DNA of 64,000 nt from positions 1 through 64,000 of the forward strand of contig OENT01000337.1 of the NCBI GenBank assembly GCA_900239685.1. The letters are read 5' to 3'. Shown here in pieces: positions 36,734-48,784 of this stretch. The notes below the pieces were generated by a model. That model ran no database searches. It was given only the letters and a program-made list of their open reading frames with translations, and had not been told where the DNA came from. The position numbers and the translations under genes are program-made. Positions within the stretch are counted from its first letter, which is position 1. Each line of letters begins with the position of its first letter. This DNA is from Rotaria macrura. Taxonomy: Eukaryota > Rotifera > Eurotatoria > Philodinida > Philodinidae.

Positions 36734-39240
36734 ATGCTATGTGTAACCATGTTTTGTCTAAAAAATATTAAATTTATCGATATTTTTCACATGTCGCTTG
36801 AAACAATCAGAATCTATTCGGTGTAAAAATCGACATCAGAAACAAAGCAATACATTTTTTTTTAATATACAAATATTATCCTCAACAAGAGTAAATCTAC
36901 GAAATTTATTCTCAGATTTTTATTCTTATTTGCTGTGTCTTCTATTGAAGCATATTTTTTCTAATGGTAGATAAAGAATTGAAAAGGTTTTGCAGATAAT
37001 CCGTTGCTGTTTTGTTTTCTGTTTAGTTCTATTCAGATAGCTTACAATTTAAAATAATTTCACGATGAAAAATGTTCAAGACTGATGGCTAAGCAAATAG
37101 AAAGACTAATAGCAGAACATTCTGTATCTAAATTTGACAAAAACAAGCATGCTTATACGACTTGAAAAGAGTTCCTTGTTCAAATAGATGTCCTCCCTAC
37201 ATCTACGATTTGAATTTGAATATTTTCTACAATTTAAGTCCTTTGTTTTTTGAATATCACATGGTAACAACGATGTGAACGCTATGGATGTCAGTTTTCT
37301 ATAGTGCTAAAACTACATTCATTGGCGTATCTTACACTGAAACTGACCCAAGCTAACGCCGAAGGCAAAAAAATTGATCCTGCAATAGAATCATGTTTTG
37401 ATTGTCAAGAAAATTTTCCTCGTTTGTTTTCATTCAAGAATTATATTTTGACAGCTCATATGAAATAAAAATATCCCTGATGTGTGAAAAACTCTGTTGA
37501 ATACTCCTAAATCAATTCGAAAGTAAAAATAGAAGTTTTGCTGTTTAATAAGATTCATTCAGTAGTGACACAACAACAAAATCGTCTCGAACAATTGAAA
37601 ATCAAGGTAAACTAAAAAAAAATCTATGAGAAACAAATTTAAAATAAATAAATAGTCATAGCAAGTTTTTTAAAAGTTGTAGAAGAAATAGGTCACCATT
37701 TTAATAAACTTTGGAGTTGGTAACCCTATTGTTTGTCTGCCTCAAGGTATCATAGTTGGACGCATGATTCATGAGATGCACCAAGAAATCCCACATAAAG
37801 ATAAATTTAGTATGTTTAGTTTACCACTCTTCACATTACCATACTTCAATCAATACCTTGAAACTCCCTGTTAAAAAAACTTCTATTCGAATATTGTTGT
37901 TTTAACTTAATGGGCGATAGGAAGATGATTATTCATGATTTAACGTATTATTTTTGATCAAATTTTTCTCAATACTACTCGTAGAAATTCACTTATGAAC
38001 AAGTTTTCAAACTTGTTCCTTAATAAATCCAGAGAATTCTTCTTGCATCCAATTTCAAAGCAATCATGATTTCATTAGAGAATACCTTAACCCTGTTCAC
38101 GATTGTCACGGTACCAATATGAAAGGGTTACACGAATTTCGGTCCATTGCTCAAATGGCCTGATGGGCAACCAAAAATAATTTACTTTCTTTCATTAACT
38201 CCTAGAATTCTTACAGCTGAAAAGGATGCGGTAGTACCTCACAGGTGGAGTTTATATTGTACTATAGTTATAGGGTTCTGCTAAGCACTACAATACCTAG
38301 AAATTATTTTAAAAGTTGAATTTACTCTAGAAACCAATGAGAGAATTTCGAGGATGGGCCGAAAATTCCGTTGGCCGAAATTCCTGTCTGCCAACGAAAT
38401 ACATTTTGTTTCTCTAGTTACACCACTCGGAAAAGCAATCTCATTTTATAGATATCATGTTTCTACACGAATAAAAGTAAATTGTTCACATGAAACAAAA
38501 TATCAAAGTGAACTCGAAGCCAAATTTAGAACAATTCCGTCCGATGAAAATTCTTCTAGATTTCTAAAATATATATTCTTAAAGAGAATAGACCATAGAC
38601 CAACAATTGTCAACAAAGTCTTCGTAAAAAACATCGAATGAATACGTAACCCATCTACTTTCTTCTATTGTTTTCAACATTTACGTAGCCGGATATCGAA
38701 GACGAACAGCACGACGGGGCACACTTTGGCCAATTACTTCTTATGCAAAATATTTTGCACCGTCTGTCACTCATTTACTTTTCATTTGTTATCTTTGATC
38801 CGAGACAAATATGCTTTAGAAAAATCCACAGGATCAACACTTCATTCTTCCTCAGTAGCTCTTATTTATTTCTTCTTTTAATGACAATGATAGGAATATT
38901 AAGGCAGGCTTGTTGTCTAGAAAAGAGTCACAACATAGACTATATACTGTTGATCTGATCTCTAACGCGACATTGGGACATCGCTACGAATATTCCAAAC
39001 TAGTAAACGACTGCTTCTAGTCACAAACTATTCTATGTCTAAATCCATATCAATATGGAAGATATCATTAACCCTAACGAATTTTCGTAATATTTTGATC
39101 AATTTTACTTCTCAATCAGAGAGTCAACATTTATTTATCATTACAACTGCAACACACTCCTGTGTAATACATAAAAAATAGAAACAATCAAAACATTAAT
39201 AGAAAAGAAACAACAAAAAAATCTAATAAAAGTAAATACA
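36734..39240. other. Gene-poor stretch with possible coding relics
   Basis: No intact gene is supported. Three patches read somewhat like protein: about 37320-37470, with a C-x2-C...H zinc-finger-like pattern ended by a stop; about 37720-37875, open for some 50 codons; and 38354-38641, a 95-codon frame without splice partners. They may be remnants of a decayed gene or transposon. The last 110 bp hold the 3' flank of the minus-strand ART-LRR gene, with its poly(A) signal on the minus strand at 39130-39135. Confidence 0.35.
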
Positions 39241-41612
39241 TCAATGGACTCGTTGAAAAGCAAAATCCAAATAAACAGAACAACCTTTGCATAACGATGC
39301 AGCTTCATTAATTGCAGTTTTACCATGTTCCGATAAATGATTTTTCACAAGTTCGATATGATTCAAGGTGTTGTTTCGCTTCATTACATCTACAATCAAC
39401 GGTACACAATCATCGTTCATATTGCAATGGTTCAAATATAAGTTTTCTAACGTTTTATTGTTTCTCAATCCATCGGCAAGAAGAGTCATGCTACTACAGT
39501 CTATTTCATTGTTACTCAAAGACACATGACAAAGTGTTTCGTTCGAAGATAACATAAGAGCTATTTCATGAACACCATGTTCCGTAATTTGTACTCCTTC
39601 AAGTATTAATTTGATCAATGTTGTATTGTTTATTAGAGCAGATGCAATCAATGAAATACCCATATCACCCAATGGATTATGACTGAGAACTAGATTTGTC
39701 AATGCTGCTGGCTTGTGATTTAATAGACATGCAAGTTCATTAGCACTTTCGTGAGTTAATTTATTCCTAGATAAATCAAGAGTTTTCAATGATTTATTTG
39801 CCATCAATGTAGAAATAATTGTTATGAATGCATCGTCTTCAAGATTGTTGTTGTCTAGATATAAACTTTTTAGATGCGTATTGATTTCGAGCATCGCCCC
39901 TATTTCATGCATACTCTTAATAGTTATCGCCGTTGCTGCAATGTGTAGAGATTCTAATGAATTGTTGCGTTGTAAAGCATGCGCAATTACACTGACACCA
40001 TGATCCCCAATTGGATTACACGAAAGCTGAAACTCAGCTAATGTTCTATTTACGTGTAACATCTCAGCAATATGTTCAGCACCGATTTCAGTAATGTGGT
40101 TATCGTTTAGATGTATTGTACGTAGAGTTTTATTAACTTTGAGAGCATTGCTAATAGCAGCAACTCCATCATCGCCAATGGAGTTCGATGAAAGTTCAAG
40201 ATATGTCAAAGTTCTATTAACATATAACATACAAGCCATTTGTTCAGCACCAGCATGATTAATTTGATTGCTTTTCAAATACACAGTCCCAAGTGTTGTA
40301 TTTGTTTTAAGTACGGATGCTAATATCGACACGCCTTCATCACCTAACAGATTACAATCGAGACTAAGACACATAACAGTTGAATTCATTTTTAAACCAT
40401 CCATTAATATCATCATAAGCTTATCATTCAAATAATTTCCCCATAGATACATTCTTCTCCAGTATTTATTCGTAGCCAGTTCATCAGCTATCATTTCCAT
40501 ATCATCAGAATTGAGCATTTGTTCAGGAAAACGAATTGATTCCTCTTTTCTTTCTTGATGAATAAACTCTTTTAGTTTCCTTTGTCCAGAAGATTTCGTT
40601 GTTTTCTTCATTGTTTTTGTTGTGGCTTGTATCCTCAATAAGGATGATGCGCATAACGAGTTACTTCTTTGTGAATGCAATGTATTTTTAGCATGACGTG
40701 TACAGAATTCAGGTGCCGTACTCGGTTTGTTTTCATATAGTGTCCTTACAGATTTCTTTGGTGCTGAACTCAATGGTGATTGCAGGTGAAACAATGATGA
40801 TTGGGTTTCTTTTAATCGAATGATACATAAATCATTACTTGGACGATGTTGATCGATGACTTCGAATTCAACGCCGGGCAAAAGAAGAATTTCATTTATG
40901 TCATGGTAAGATGAATGTTCATGAATTGATTTGCTTGAATCACATTCAATTTGAAATATTGTGCGTTGTCCTTTTTTGCCAACAAATTTATTTGATTGTA
41001 TCTCGTCAAATGATCCAACACATGAGCTATATGAGAGATAGAATCAGTCAATATTGAAACACATTTGTTTCATCAAATCAAAGATGCATACCTAAATCCC
41101 CACCAGATGAAAGTTTCTCCTACTGGATATTGATCACTAAGATTGTCTTTCAGTCCTCGCCATACTGTTCTCTTCACTGACTTCAATTTCCATAAAGCAG
41201 TTAAGAATAATTTGAAATAGAAAAAATATGGTATGAGTTCGGATCGATCATTCGATCGAAGTGCAGCATTCAACTGAGCACACAATGATTGATCATAGTT
41301 TTTCCAATCCATCGTATACAAATACAGTGAAGCAGATTCGTCTTGAGTTAATCCGTTAGCTGGATGAGCAGATCGTTGCGTCGCAACATTTGCATTTTCG
41401 TTTATTTTCGAAATCATTCTTTCCAAATTTTCAACCGACATTTTCAAAGATAACAATGGCATATCATCATAGTCTTCGATTCTAGAAAAAGAAGATATCG
41501 ATCGATTAATATCTGTATCGTATGAAATGATCAAGTACGATGCAACTTACGGTGAGAGCATTTGTTGATGTTCATTTTGTACGTCGAAGAATCGTGGATT
41601 GACTTTGAACAT
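39241..41612 (-). CDS. ADP-ribosyltransferase/leucine-rich-repeat fusion protein, copy A
   Basis: Three exons on the minus strand: 41551-41612, 41092-41481 and 39241-41026 (62, 390 and 1786 nt; 745 codons). Residues 1 to about 205 match the arginine-type mono-ADP-ribosyltransferase (ART) fold. They carry FFDVQNEHQQMLSPIEDYDD at the N-terminus, YTMDWKNYDQSLCAQLNAALR, the NAD-binding arginine in TVWRG, then WWGFSS, then a late glutamate in INEILLLPG. The residue two before that glutamate is Ile, not the Glu/Gln of arginine-specific enzymes. After a Ser/Lys-rich linker, about 14 repeats of 28 residues (LxxLxLxxNxIxxxGxxxIAxxLxxN) form a ribonuclease-inhibitor/NLRC3-type LRR solenoid to the C-terminus. 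There is no signal peptide, so it is likely intracellular. LRRs probably choose the target and the ART modifies it (inference). A near-twin lies inverted at 56864-59235. Confidence 0.85.
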
Positions 41613-42914
41613 TGTCATAGTTTGCTTATTGAGATGCAATAAAAATTTAATGTATTACAATCTGAAACCGCATTCGGTATTTATATTACTTTGTGATATA
41701 AAAATAGGTGGGGACGTCATTCTCCCCCACAGTTATTTGTTTAATCGTGTACAATAATAAGTCGATATGACCTGCACGACATACTCTAAGTCTTCCAGGC
41801 TCATTAGAGCAGTACGTACTGAAGAACGATGTCATGCCCTCAAATCATTGATTGATTCCTTAGTCATTTTTTTTTGTTATTTTTATTGTTGCTACAGAAA
41901 AATAACAGTTGAAGTTGGGTTGCCATCGTCGATAGTCTAAATTGTGAACCACTTCAACAATGTTGATGAGTAGTAGGTAATCAGAATTTTAAAACGACTC
42001 TTCAACGATTCAAAGTTCATTCTTGAAAGATCAAAGTTGATTTTTCAAGATTGTATCTTAAGCTACAGGATGGTGATTGAATAAAATGCAATGTAATGAC
42101 GAACTAGAGCGTCGAAAATGAGTTTTATTACTATCACAATTCAACAGTAACTTGTAGAATTCTCTTGTATCATTCCTATACGTCATATAGACCGCTTTCA
42201 AAGTCATCCATTTATTGAGACGTCGTACGAAATTAATTTTCGATAATCAAGTTCAAGAAATCTCAAATATTCGGATAGTTTAGTATTCAATAGTTGCAAA
42301 TTCACCAAGATTAACATATTGTTCTGGGAAATTCTAACTCATCGAAAACCAAGTTCTTGGTTCGGTCATGAAGAAATACGACTTTTCTAAAAAATAATTC
42401 TATGAAAGACCTATTTTCGATTGAATTCGAACGAATTTAAGGTAAGCTATTCACAACATTGCCATAGGCTGTATTTTACAGCTTGTTATGTTCTCTTCTG
42501 AAAAAGAATAACAAAAACAACTTTGTCATTTATGTCACTTTCCCATGTAGATTAGAAATTTATTGATGCCATTCAGACGGTTGACAATACGTCGATTATT
42601 GATTCTTTACTTTTGCAAAATGATTTTGTTCCATTTTAAACCTTTTTCGTTCTCTTACAAGTTAACCATTTGCCTGCAATATAAAATACGCTCTTGCCAA
42701 TGACAAAGTTTTGTGATGACAGAGCTGTTTCTTATTTTTCTTATCGCCACCGAATATTGACACGAAAATATGTGTACTGTCTTAAGCTCTTTAGTTGTTA
42801 TTCTTGATTGATTGCCATGCGTTGAAATATGAAGAAAAATCAAGAACGGAATGTATATATATATGGTATCGAGAAAAAAACAACGATTATTCTTTCATTT
42901 TAGATTCAGAAATA
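41613..42914. other. Divergent promoter region between ART-LRR copy A and peptide copy A
   Basis: 1.3 kb separates two divergently transcribed start codons. The ART side has a TATA box at 41678-41685 (minus strand). The peptide side has a TA-rich TATA-like run at about 42853-42865, roughly 55 nt before its ATG. No further gene was seen. Confidence 0.6.
41678..41685 (-). promoter_or_regulatory. TATA box of ART-LRR copy A
   Basis: TATAAATA on the minus strand, 66 nt upstream of the ATG. The same octamer sits 66 nt upstream of the ATG of the inverted copy. The DNA between is partly conserved (CATCTCAATAAGCAAACT-TGACA before the ATG), while sequence farther upstream is not, which supports a core-promoter role. 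Confidence 0.65.
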
Positions 42915-43260
42915 ATGAAGTTATATCTTGGAACATTGATAGTCTTTATTCTCCTATTTTCAACAACCTTGTAAGTTGATTGAAAAGAATTATTCTTTCA
43001 TTTTATTACGAATTTTTTCCAGTGGTTTATTGTCATCATCATGCAAAAAACGGTCTGAAATATGTCGAGCATATACAGATTGTTGTCCAGTGATGGGTCA
43101 TCGAATGGTATGTGCTCCGCATCTCGAAATATGTGGCAAAAATACGTGCTGTATTACTGATGTTGAAGAGCAACAGGAAAAACAAGCAGCTATCATTCGA
43201 AATCGTAATCCGAAATTAAAACGGCTTTTGCAAATATTGTTCGATGAGGAAGAAAAATAA
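42915..43260 (+). CDS. Small secreted 8-cysteine protein, copy A
   Basis: Two exons (42915-42970 and 43023-43260) encode 97 residues. Residues 1-20 are a signal peptide: a short basic start, then a Leu/Ile/Val/Phe core. The mature part has eight cysteines spaced C-x6-C-x5-CC-x8-C-x6-C-x4-CC (residues 26-62), followed by a charged tail rich in Glu, Lys and Arg without cysteine. The first part of the pattern resembles inhibitor-cystine-knot spacing, but the last CC pair is extra and I cannot name the family. The protein is probably secreted and disulphide-bonded; its function is unknown. The gene is divergent from ART-LRR copy A, and an inverted second copy lies at 55310-55651. A poly(A) signal is at 43405-43410. 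Confidence 0.8.
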
Positions 43261-46200
43261 CGATGAATGTGCAACATTTAAATCTTAAAAGGAACCTCCA
43301 AAATTTATCCATTTTTAAATTGACATATGTAACACAGTATAGTTGTGTTTTTTTGTTTTCGCGATAGAATGATGGAAGAAACATTTAATATTTTTTTCAT
43401 TGTAAATAAAAGATAGATTGACAACCTAATCAAACGTATTTGACATTTAATTCTAGTAATCGAGAAACCATGCATGGAACTTCAGTAAATATTATCTATG
43501 AACTGTTATTCATACAGTATTTGTAATAGGCATGGATATTGATCTGACACGTTTAGGTCAGGTATTTTTCGAATGAGATTCTTACAGTAATGAAGAATAA
43601 AAGAGATCGTCACCAATGTCTTTGAAAAGTTAAAATCGCACAATTCATAAATACACATCAAATTACAACCATGTTAGTTAATTTATTTTTGTTTACCATT
43701 TAGAATTCATGACGACGAAATTTTCAAATTGGAGAAATCTTTTTCTTTCAAATAGTCAAACTCAACATCTATTCACTAGTTATGCTCTAATACGTTACAA
43801 ATAACTATAATCCAAATATAACCCTTTTATTTGAATGCAGTCAATTAAACACAAGAGTGTACGATGTGTATCTTGATTTTTTATTTTCTCATTAAGAATG
43901 GTTCGTCAAAAAACTTTTCATACAATTGAATTTAGAAGAAAATAGCATTTACCATAATTATTTTCGTAAAGAGATATTGACAAGAGTTGTCAACTATGAA
44001 TCAGTTAGTTCTGCAAGATATAGGATATTTTTCTTTGCTTCTATCCTAATGCTATATCTGAGCTCGATAGAGAACATGACAAAAATATGGATTTACATTT
44101 GACAAATGTTGAATTCAAAGACAATTTTCAGAAAATATCAATCAGTAGGAAGACAGAACCGATAGTTGAAAACATCTATGTTATTATTAATCATATATGT
44201 TTACCTGATTGCTCTGGAAAATTTAAAACAACATTCGCTCTTATTGTGAATCTGTCCATATTGATAGTATGATATTTCGTTATTCAAAAATCAAATACTC
44301 ATAGCGCATGTATTTGAAAATAGGAGTTGAATAAGATGCAAAATTTTACGAGAAAAGTAACATGATAGGCATCTGATACTATTGTTGGGTTTCAGTAGAA
44401 TGAAAAGAATTTTCAATTTTGACGTTCTATTTTCGATATTGTTCAGAAACCAAAACGTTTTCCGTATGCATGAAATCAATGAACATCAACTAATATTATT
44501 GAAATAGGACGTTAATAACGCATTAAATTTTCTTATGGTCCAAATCGAAGAACTTAATCAATCATTACACGTGTCGACAAACAAGAAATCACTGAAAGAC
44601 TACATTGCGTTATAAACGCATTTTTTGTCAAGAACGATATATGTTGATGCTATCTATTAGTTGTATACTGTATTTGCTTTTAATTTTGACATACAAATGA
44701 AATCATAGTTATTCATGTTTGTTTGAAAAAACCCTTGTCATTGCAAAAGCAAGAAAATGTGTTTTTACTTCGTTTTATAAAAATCTTGAATAAAGAAAGA
44801 TGAATAATACTTTCTTATCTTAATCTCTAATGTGTAATCATGGGAGACGGCTTAATCAGTAAAATCTTGCAGGGTTCTTCCAATTAATAAAAGCCATTGG
44901 GCTATCGATAACGATCTATCAATCGATAATTACAGTTACTTATTACAAATAATTGTAGTTCAGAGCAGTTACGTGATGTTTAGCTTCATAATTTTGCTAC
45001 ACTAAAAATAAATTTCATAGATCAACTTTAGTATTAGAATTTAATTTTAATTCAACGAAACATGAGGTAATAAGTTGAATACAACGTACATGATACAAAA
45101 GGCTTCACTAGTTTAAACATAGCTGGAGCGAGTATCAACACATAGCAGATCCATCGTCCTAGAAAACATCATATGAAGAAAATTTAGATTCTGAAGTCAC
45201 TATGTAGGAAAGAAAGAAAATGAATAGATTGTTATTTTTTGTTTATCAGTGTCGACAAGACATTATCTACTAATGTTGGATTTGTCGATGTCTATTAAGT
45301 GGATTACTTCTTCAATTGTGCATTGATTATTTTCAAAAATACATGTGTAATGATCGAATATTTATATAATTAATTTTAAGTAGATAAAAGTTCGGATCGA
45401 ATAAACATAGTAGAAATTGTTAAAAGAAATCAATTTTCATCTTATGGTTATTCGACTAAATCCACATACTTTTTCGAATGGTAGACATGAGATCTTTTTC
45501 TGCTAATTCATGTTTATCTCACTATCATTCAATTTTGATCAAAGAAGGTTTTTCAAATAATATGTCTAGCGATGTAGGTCTCTGTTTTAAATAATGTCTA
45601 AGCTTTATCTAAAGAATTGTGTTCAGACTAAATACATGTATGTATAATGAATTTAAGTTAATTTTTCCTCTCTTTCTATTGACGTTTCACTTACCCACAG
45701 AGGGTAGTGTTGTAAATATTAATATTTACTTTCATAGCGGATAACACGGAAAAACATCACTAACATTAGTCGATATTTCGATGGGCACGATATCGTGTTA
45801 AATGTATTTACTAAAAACACCTTATGTTTCACATTAGAATTGTCAGAACACCAAGACAACCGACATAATAGACGTGTGTTTTGTAGAAGCGCCATAATTC
45901 AATAGGTTTCGAAAGTATCGACATACGTGTAATATGTAGGTAGGTTGATTTTCTCTAAAAAAATTGCTCGATCAGATTGACTTTAAATTTCAAGTTTTTA
46001 TTTTTCAAAGTTTTAAATAAATTCTCAGTTCATGTGCAACATATACTGCTTGTAAGTTCTTTATTTTCGTATTCAAATATTAGGCATCGCCAGTCAAAGA
46101 ACTGCATAACTGTCAGGGTTGTCCTTAACTCTGTCAATTGTTTCGTGTTTTAATTTCAAACTTGTGATTAGGATTTTGTTCAATCAATGAATGTACTTTT

Positions 46201-46968
46201 TATGATACAAAAAATACTATTTAACATAAATGTTCTGTCACAGGCGCACGAGCAACTTTGATATTTAATTTAAGTTGACGATCATCTTGTTAAACATCGG
46301 TGTGTCTTTCTTCAGGTTGTGTCTATCATTTCAAAACATTCTAATACTTGACTGATGATTGTTTTGAAAAGAAGTTAAAAAATAATGTCCAGATTTTAGT
46401 AGAAATTTTAGCATCATGAATTTTCTCCTCTAGTGAAATCATGACTTAATCACTATAGACAATCTTATAGAAATTATGGACTATTGAAAAACAACATAAG
46501 CATATAATCATTTGATTTAACTGCAGTAAAACAAGTTATATTATCAGGCTGTGAAGCTTGTATACTCTAAATGATAGTTCATGCAGTCATGTATTGCTGT
46601 TGAAAAATTGGATCATGAGCTTCGTCAGAAAGAAATCGTACAGTAAAATGCTTTTTTTTCTCCAAATACTACCTATCTAACCACCCCAAGCTATTCAAAA
46701 TCGATATCAGTTTTTAGATTATAAATAAGACGATCAAAACTTACAAAATATATGGAAGCGTTCCTATAGATATAATCATTTGAGTTACTCCGAATAAACT
46801 TCTAAAGTTCATTACCATTATTATTTTCAGAAGAATATGTGTTCTAACTAATCCATAATAAAATTTAATGTCATTGAATTTTCGTGCTTACATTCGATCT
46901 TCTAAAATTTGCTGACAACTTCAATCCTATTGTCGAATCTATCGTTCTAGATTTCCAAAATTACAGTC
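43261..46968. other. Gene-poor stretch inside the inverted-repeat spacer
   Basis: Apart from the peptide 3' UTR and poly(A) signal, this 3.7 kb shows only short, unsupported open frames. AT-rich. No repeat or RNA gene was recognised. Confidence 0.5.
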
Positions 46969-48784
46969 ATGTATGATGTCATATACATCGTTCGAATCGT
47001 TCAAATTTGTATTTTGGTAATGATTATTTCTTTAGCTTTGACATATCCCATTCTTATTCTGCTTAATCATCGTTTTCGCCATCGAAATCATGCATTTACG
47101 ATTAATGTATGTGTATCCATATTAGGCTGTTCACTCTATTGGTTTGCAACAACAATGAAGACAATGATCAATACACAAAAAGCTTATGATATGAAATCGT
47201 GCTCTCTAGTATTGTATGCACAAACGATGTCTACACTTCAAGTTCCATTGGCTCTTGTAGCCATTTCTATACATCGGTTATGTTTTGTGGCTTATTTCAA
47301 TAAGGTTTCATTGAAGAAAAAAAAATGGACATCATTGTGCATCGTATGTCAATGGACGATTGGTCTTGTTATTTCATTACCATTTTTCATAAGACGTCAA
47401 ACGGTATGAACAGTTGTTAGTGACTGCAGTTATTAGATTACTTTGAACAATAACTCTGGTAAACCGTATCAGGAATGTTTTTCATACGATGAAGTTCACA
47501 CTCATTACGAGTAGTATGGCTTTGAAAGTGACAGTTCGTATTTGATACAAAAAGTAGTTCGGATTGATAGTTACAGTCAGTAATCTGAACCTATTTGTCA
47601 GATGAAAATTTAATGGATAGAATTCAACTTTTATGACCGATTGAAATTATTAGATATATCAAAGTATTTCAATCAACTTCATGCATTCAAGCTTTACAAA
47701 AATGTTCTATAACTAGCAGTCGACCTTCGAATAGTCTTTGCCCTTTATACAGCACTTTTTGTCAAAGAAATTTCAATACATGTGATAGGTTAGATTTTCG
47801 ACAGACAATTTTAGAGACTTAGTAATAGAATCGTATCGACCTTGAGCAAAACTTCAAATGTTTTCTTTTTTTTCTCATTCACATCAAAATAAACTCTTAA
47901 ATTAACATATAAAACTCAATTTGGAACCAAATATGACAAGCGTTAATACAAATCCAAGAATCACGATGTAATCTATGAAATATTCAAGGCAAAAATGTAT
48001 ATTCAAGCATCTGTTGCACTTCATTTATTCACCTTTTTGAAGAAGGAAATAAAGTGCTCCATATATCTTTTGCAATTATTTGCAAAATAATCAGGTAGCA
48101 CATCAAAACTAAAAACTAGAAATTTTTTGCAACATAACTATATTGAAACGTTACTATAGACTACATAATTTTTAACTAAACAATCTACCAAACTTCATCT
48201 ACTAGCGCATACTTGGGAATTTCTAAAAATTACCTAGACTTGATTTCAGAACAGTAATCAAGCGTTCGAATCGAACATTAATCGCATGTTTTTATTACTT
48301 GTACCAATAATATATAATGTTAATTGAGTCAACTTGAATATTTTTTTAAATCTAGACTTGTACTTTATCACAATGGATGCAGTATTACGCCGTGATCATC
48401 ACTATAGTGATTCCTCTAGCAGTGTCTATCGTGGCTAATATTATCCTCTTTAAACATGTTAAATCCTCATCCCGTCGAATTCAACCAACATGCCAATCAA
48501 TATTAGGACACGCTAACAACAATCATCAATCAAAACTTAATCGTCGTGATATACACTTGATGCGACACATGATTATCATGTTATGTGTTTTCGTTGTTGG
48601 TTGGGGTCCTCTCTATATCACTGCAGCTATAAGGGATCAAGTTTCAAATCATCCACTGACGCTTAGAATTTTCACAATTTTAGCTGAAATAAGTCTATTA
48701 TGGGATATCATTGACTTATTTTTATATTCGCATGAATTAAGAAACTATCTAAAAAGCAAATTTCAGTCATGGTGCTGCCGTTGA
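46969..48784 (+). CDS. Orphan rhodopsin-like G-protein-coupled receptor
   Basis: Two exons, 46969-47403 and 48356-48784, joined in phase 0 across a 952-nt intron to 287 residues. Hydrophobic segments fit seven membrane helices: about 8-30, 43-60, 86-106 and 122-140 in exon 1 and three in exon 2. Cys in KSCSLVLYAQ before helix 3 and Cys in the very short second extracellular loop (QTTCTLSQ) could form the conserved disulphide. The class-A landmarks are altered: IHRL replaces DRY after helix 3, VVGWGPLY replaces CWxP in helix 6, and helix 7 has IIDLFLYS where NPxxY is expected. A basic C-terminal tail ends in WCCR, possibly palmitoylated. The ligand is unknown. A poly(A) signal is at 48928-48933. 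Confidence 0.75.
47404..48355 (+). other. Intron of the orphan GPCR
   Basis: A 952-nt intron with a GTATGA donor and an ATCTAG acceptor, placed after helix 4 in the second extracellular loop. Nothing else recognised. Confidence 0.7.

Noticed and set aside
38354..38641. 95-codon frame that reads somewhat like protein
   Set aside because: No neighbouring exons, no recognised domain, and surrounding patches have stops. Kept only as a possible relic in the spacer description.
39312..39557. 81-codon plus-strand frame opposite the LRR exon of copy A (and its mirror at 58919-59164)
   Set aside because: It is the antisense shadow of the same LRR segment in both copies. It has no splice partners and follows from codon composition of the LRR.
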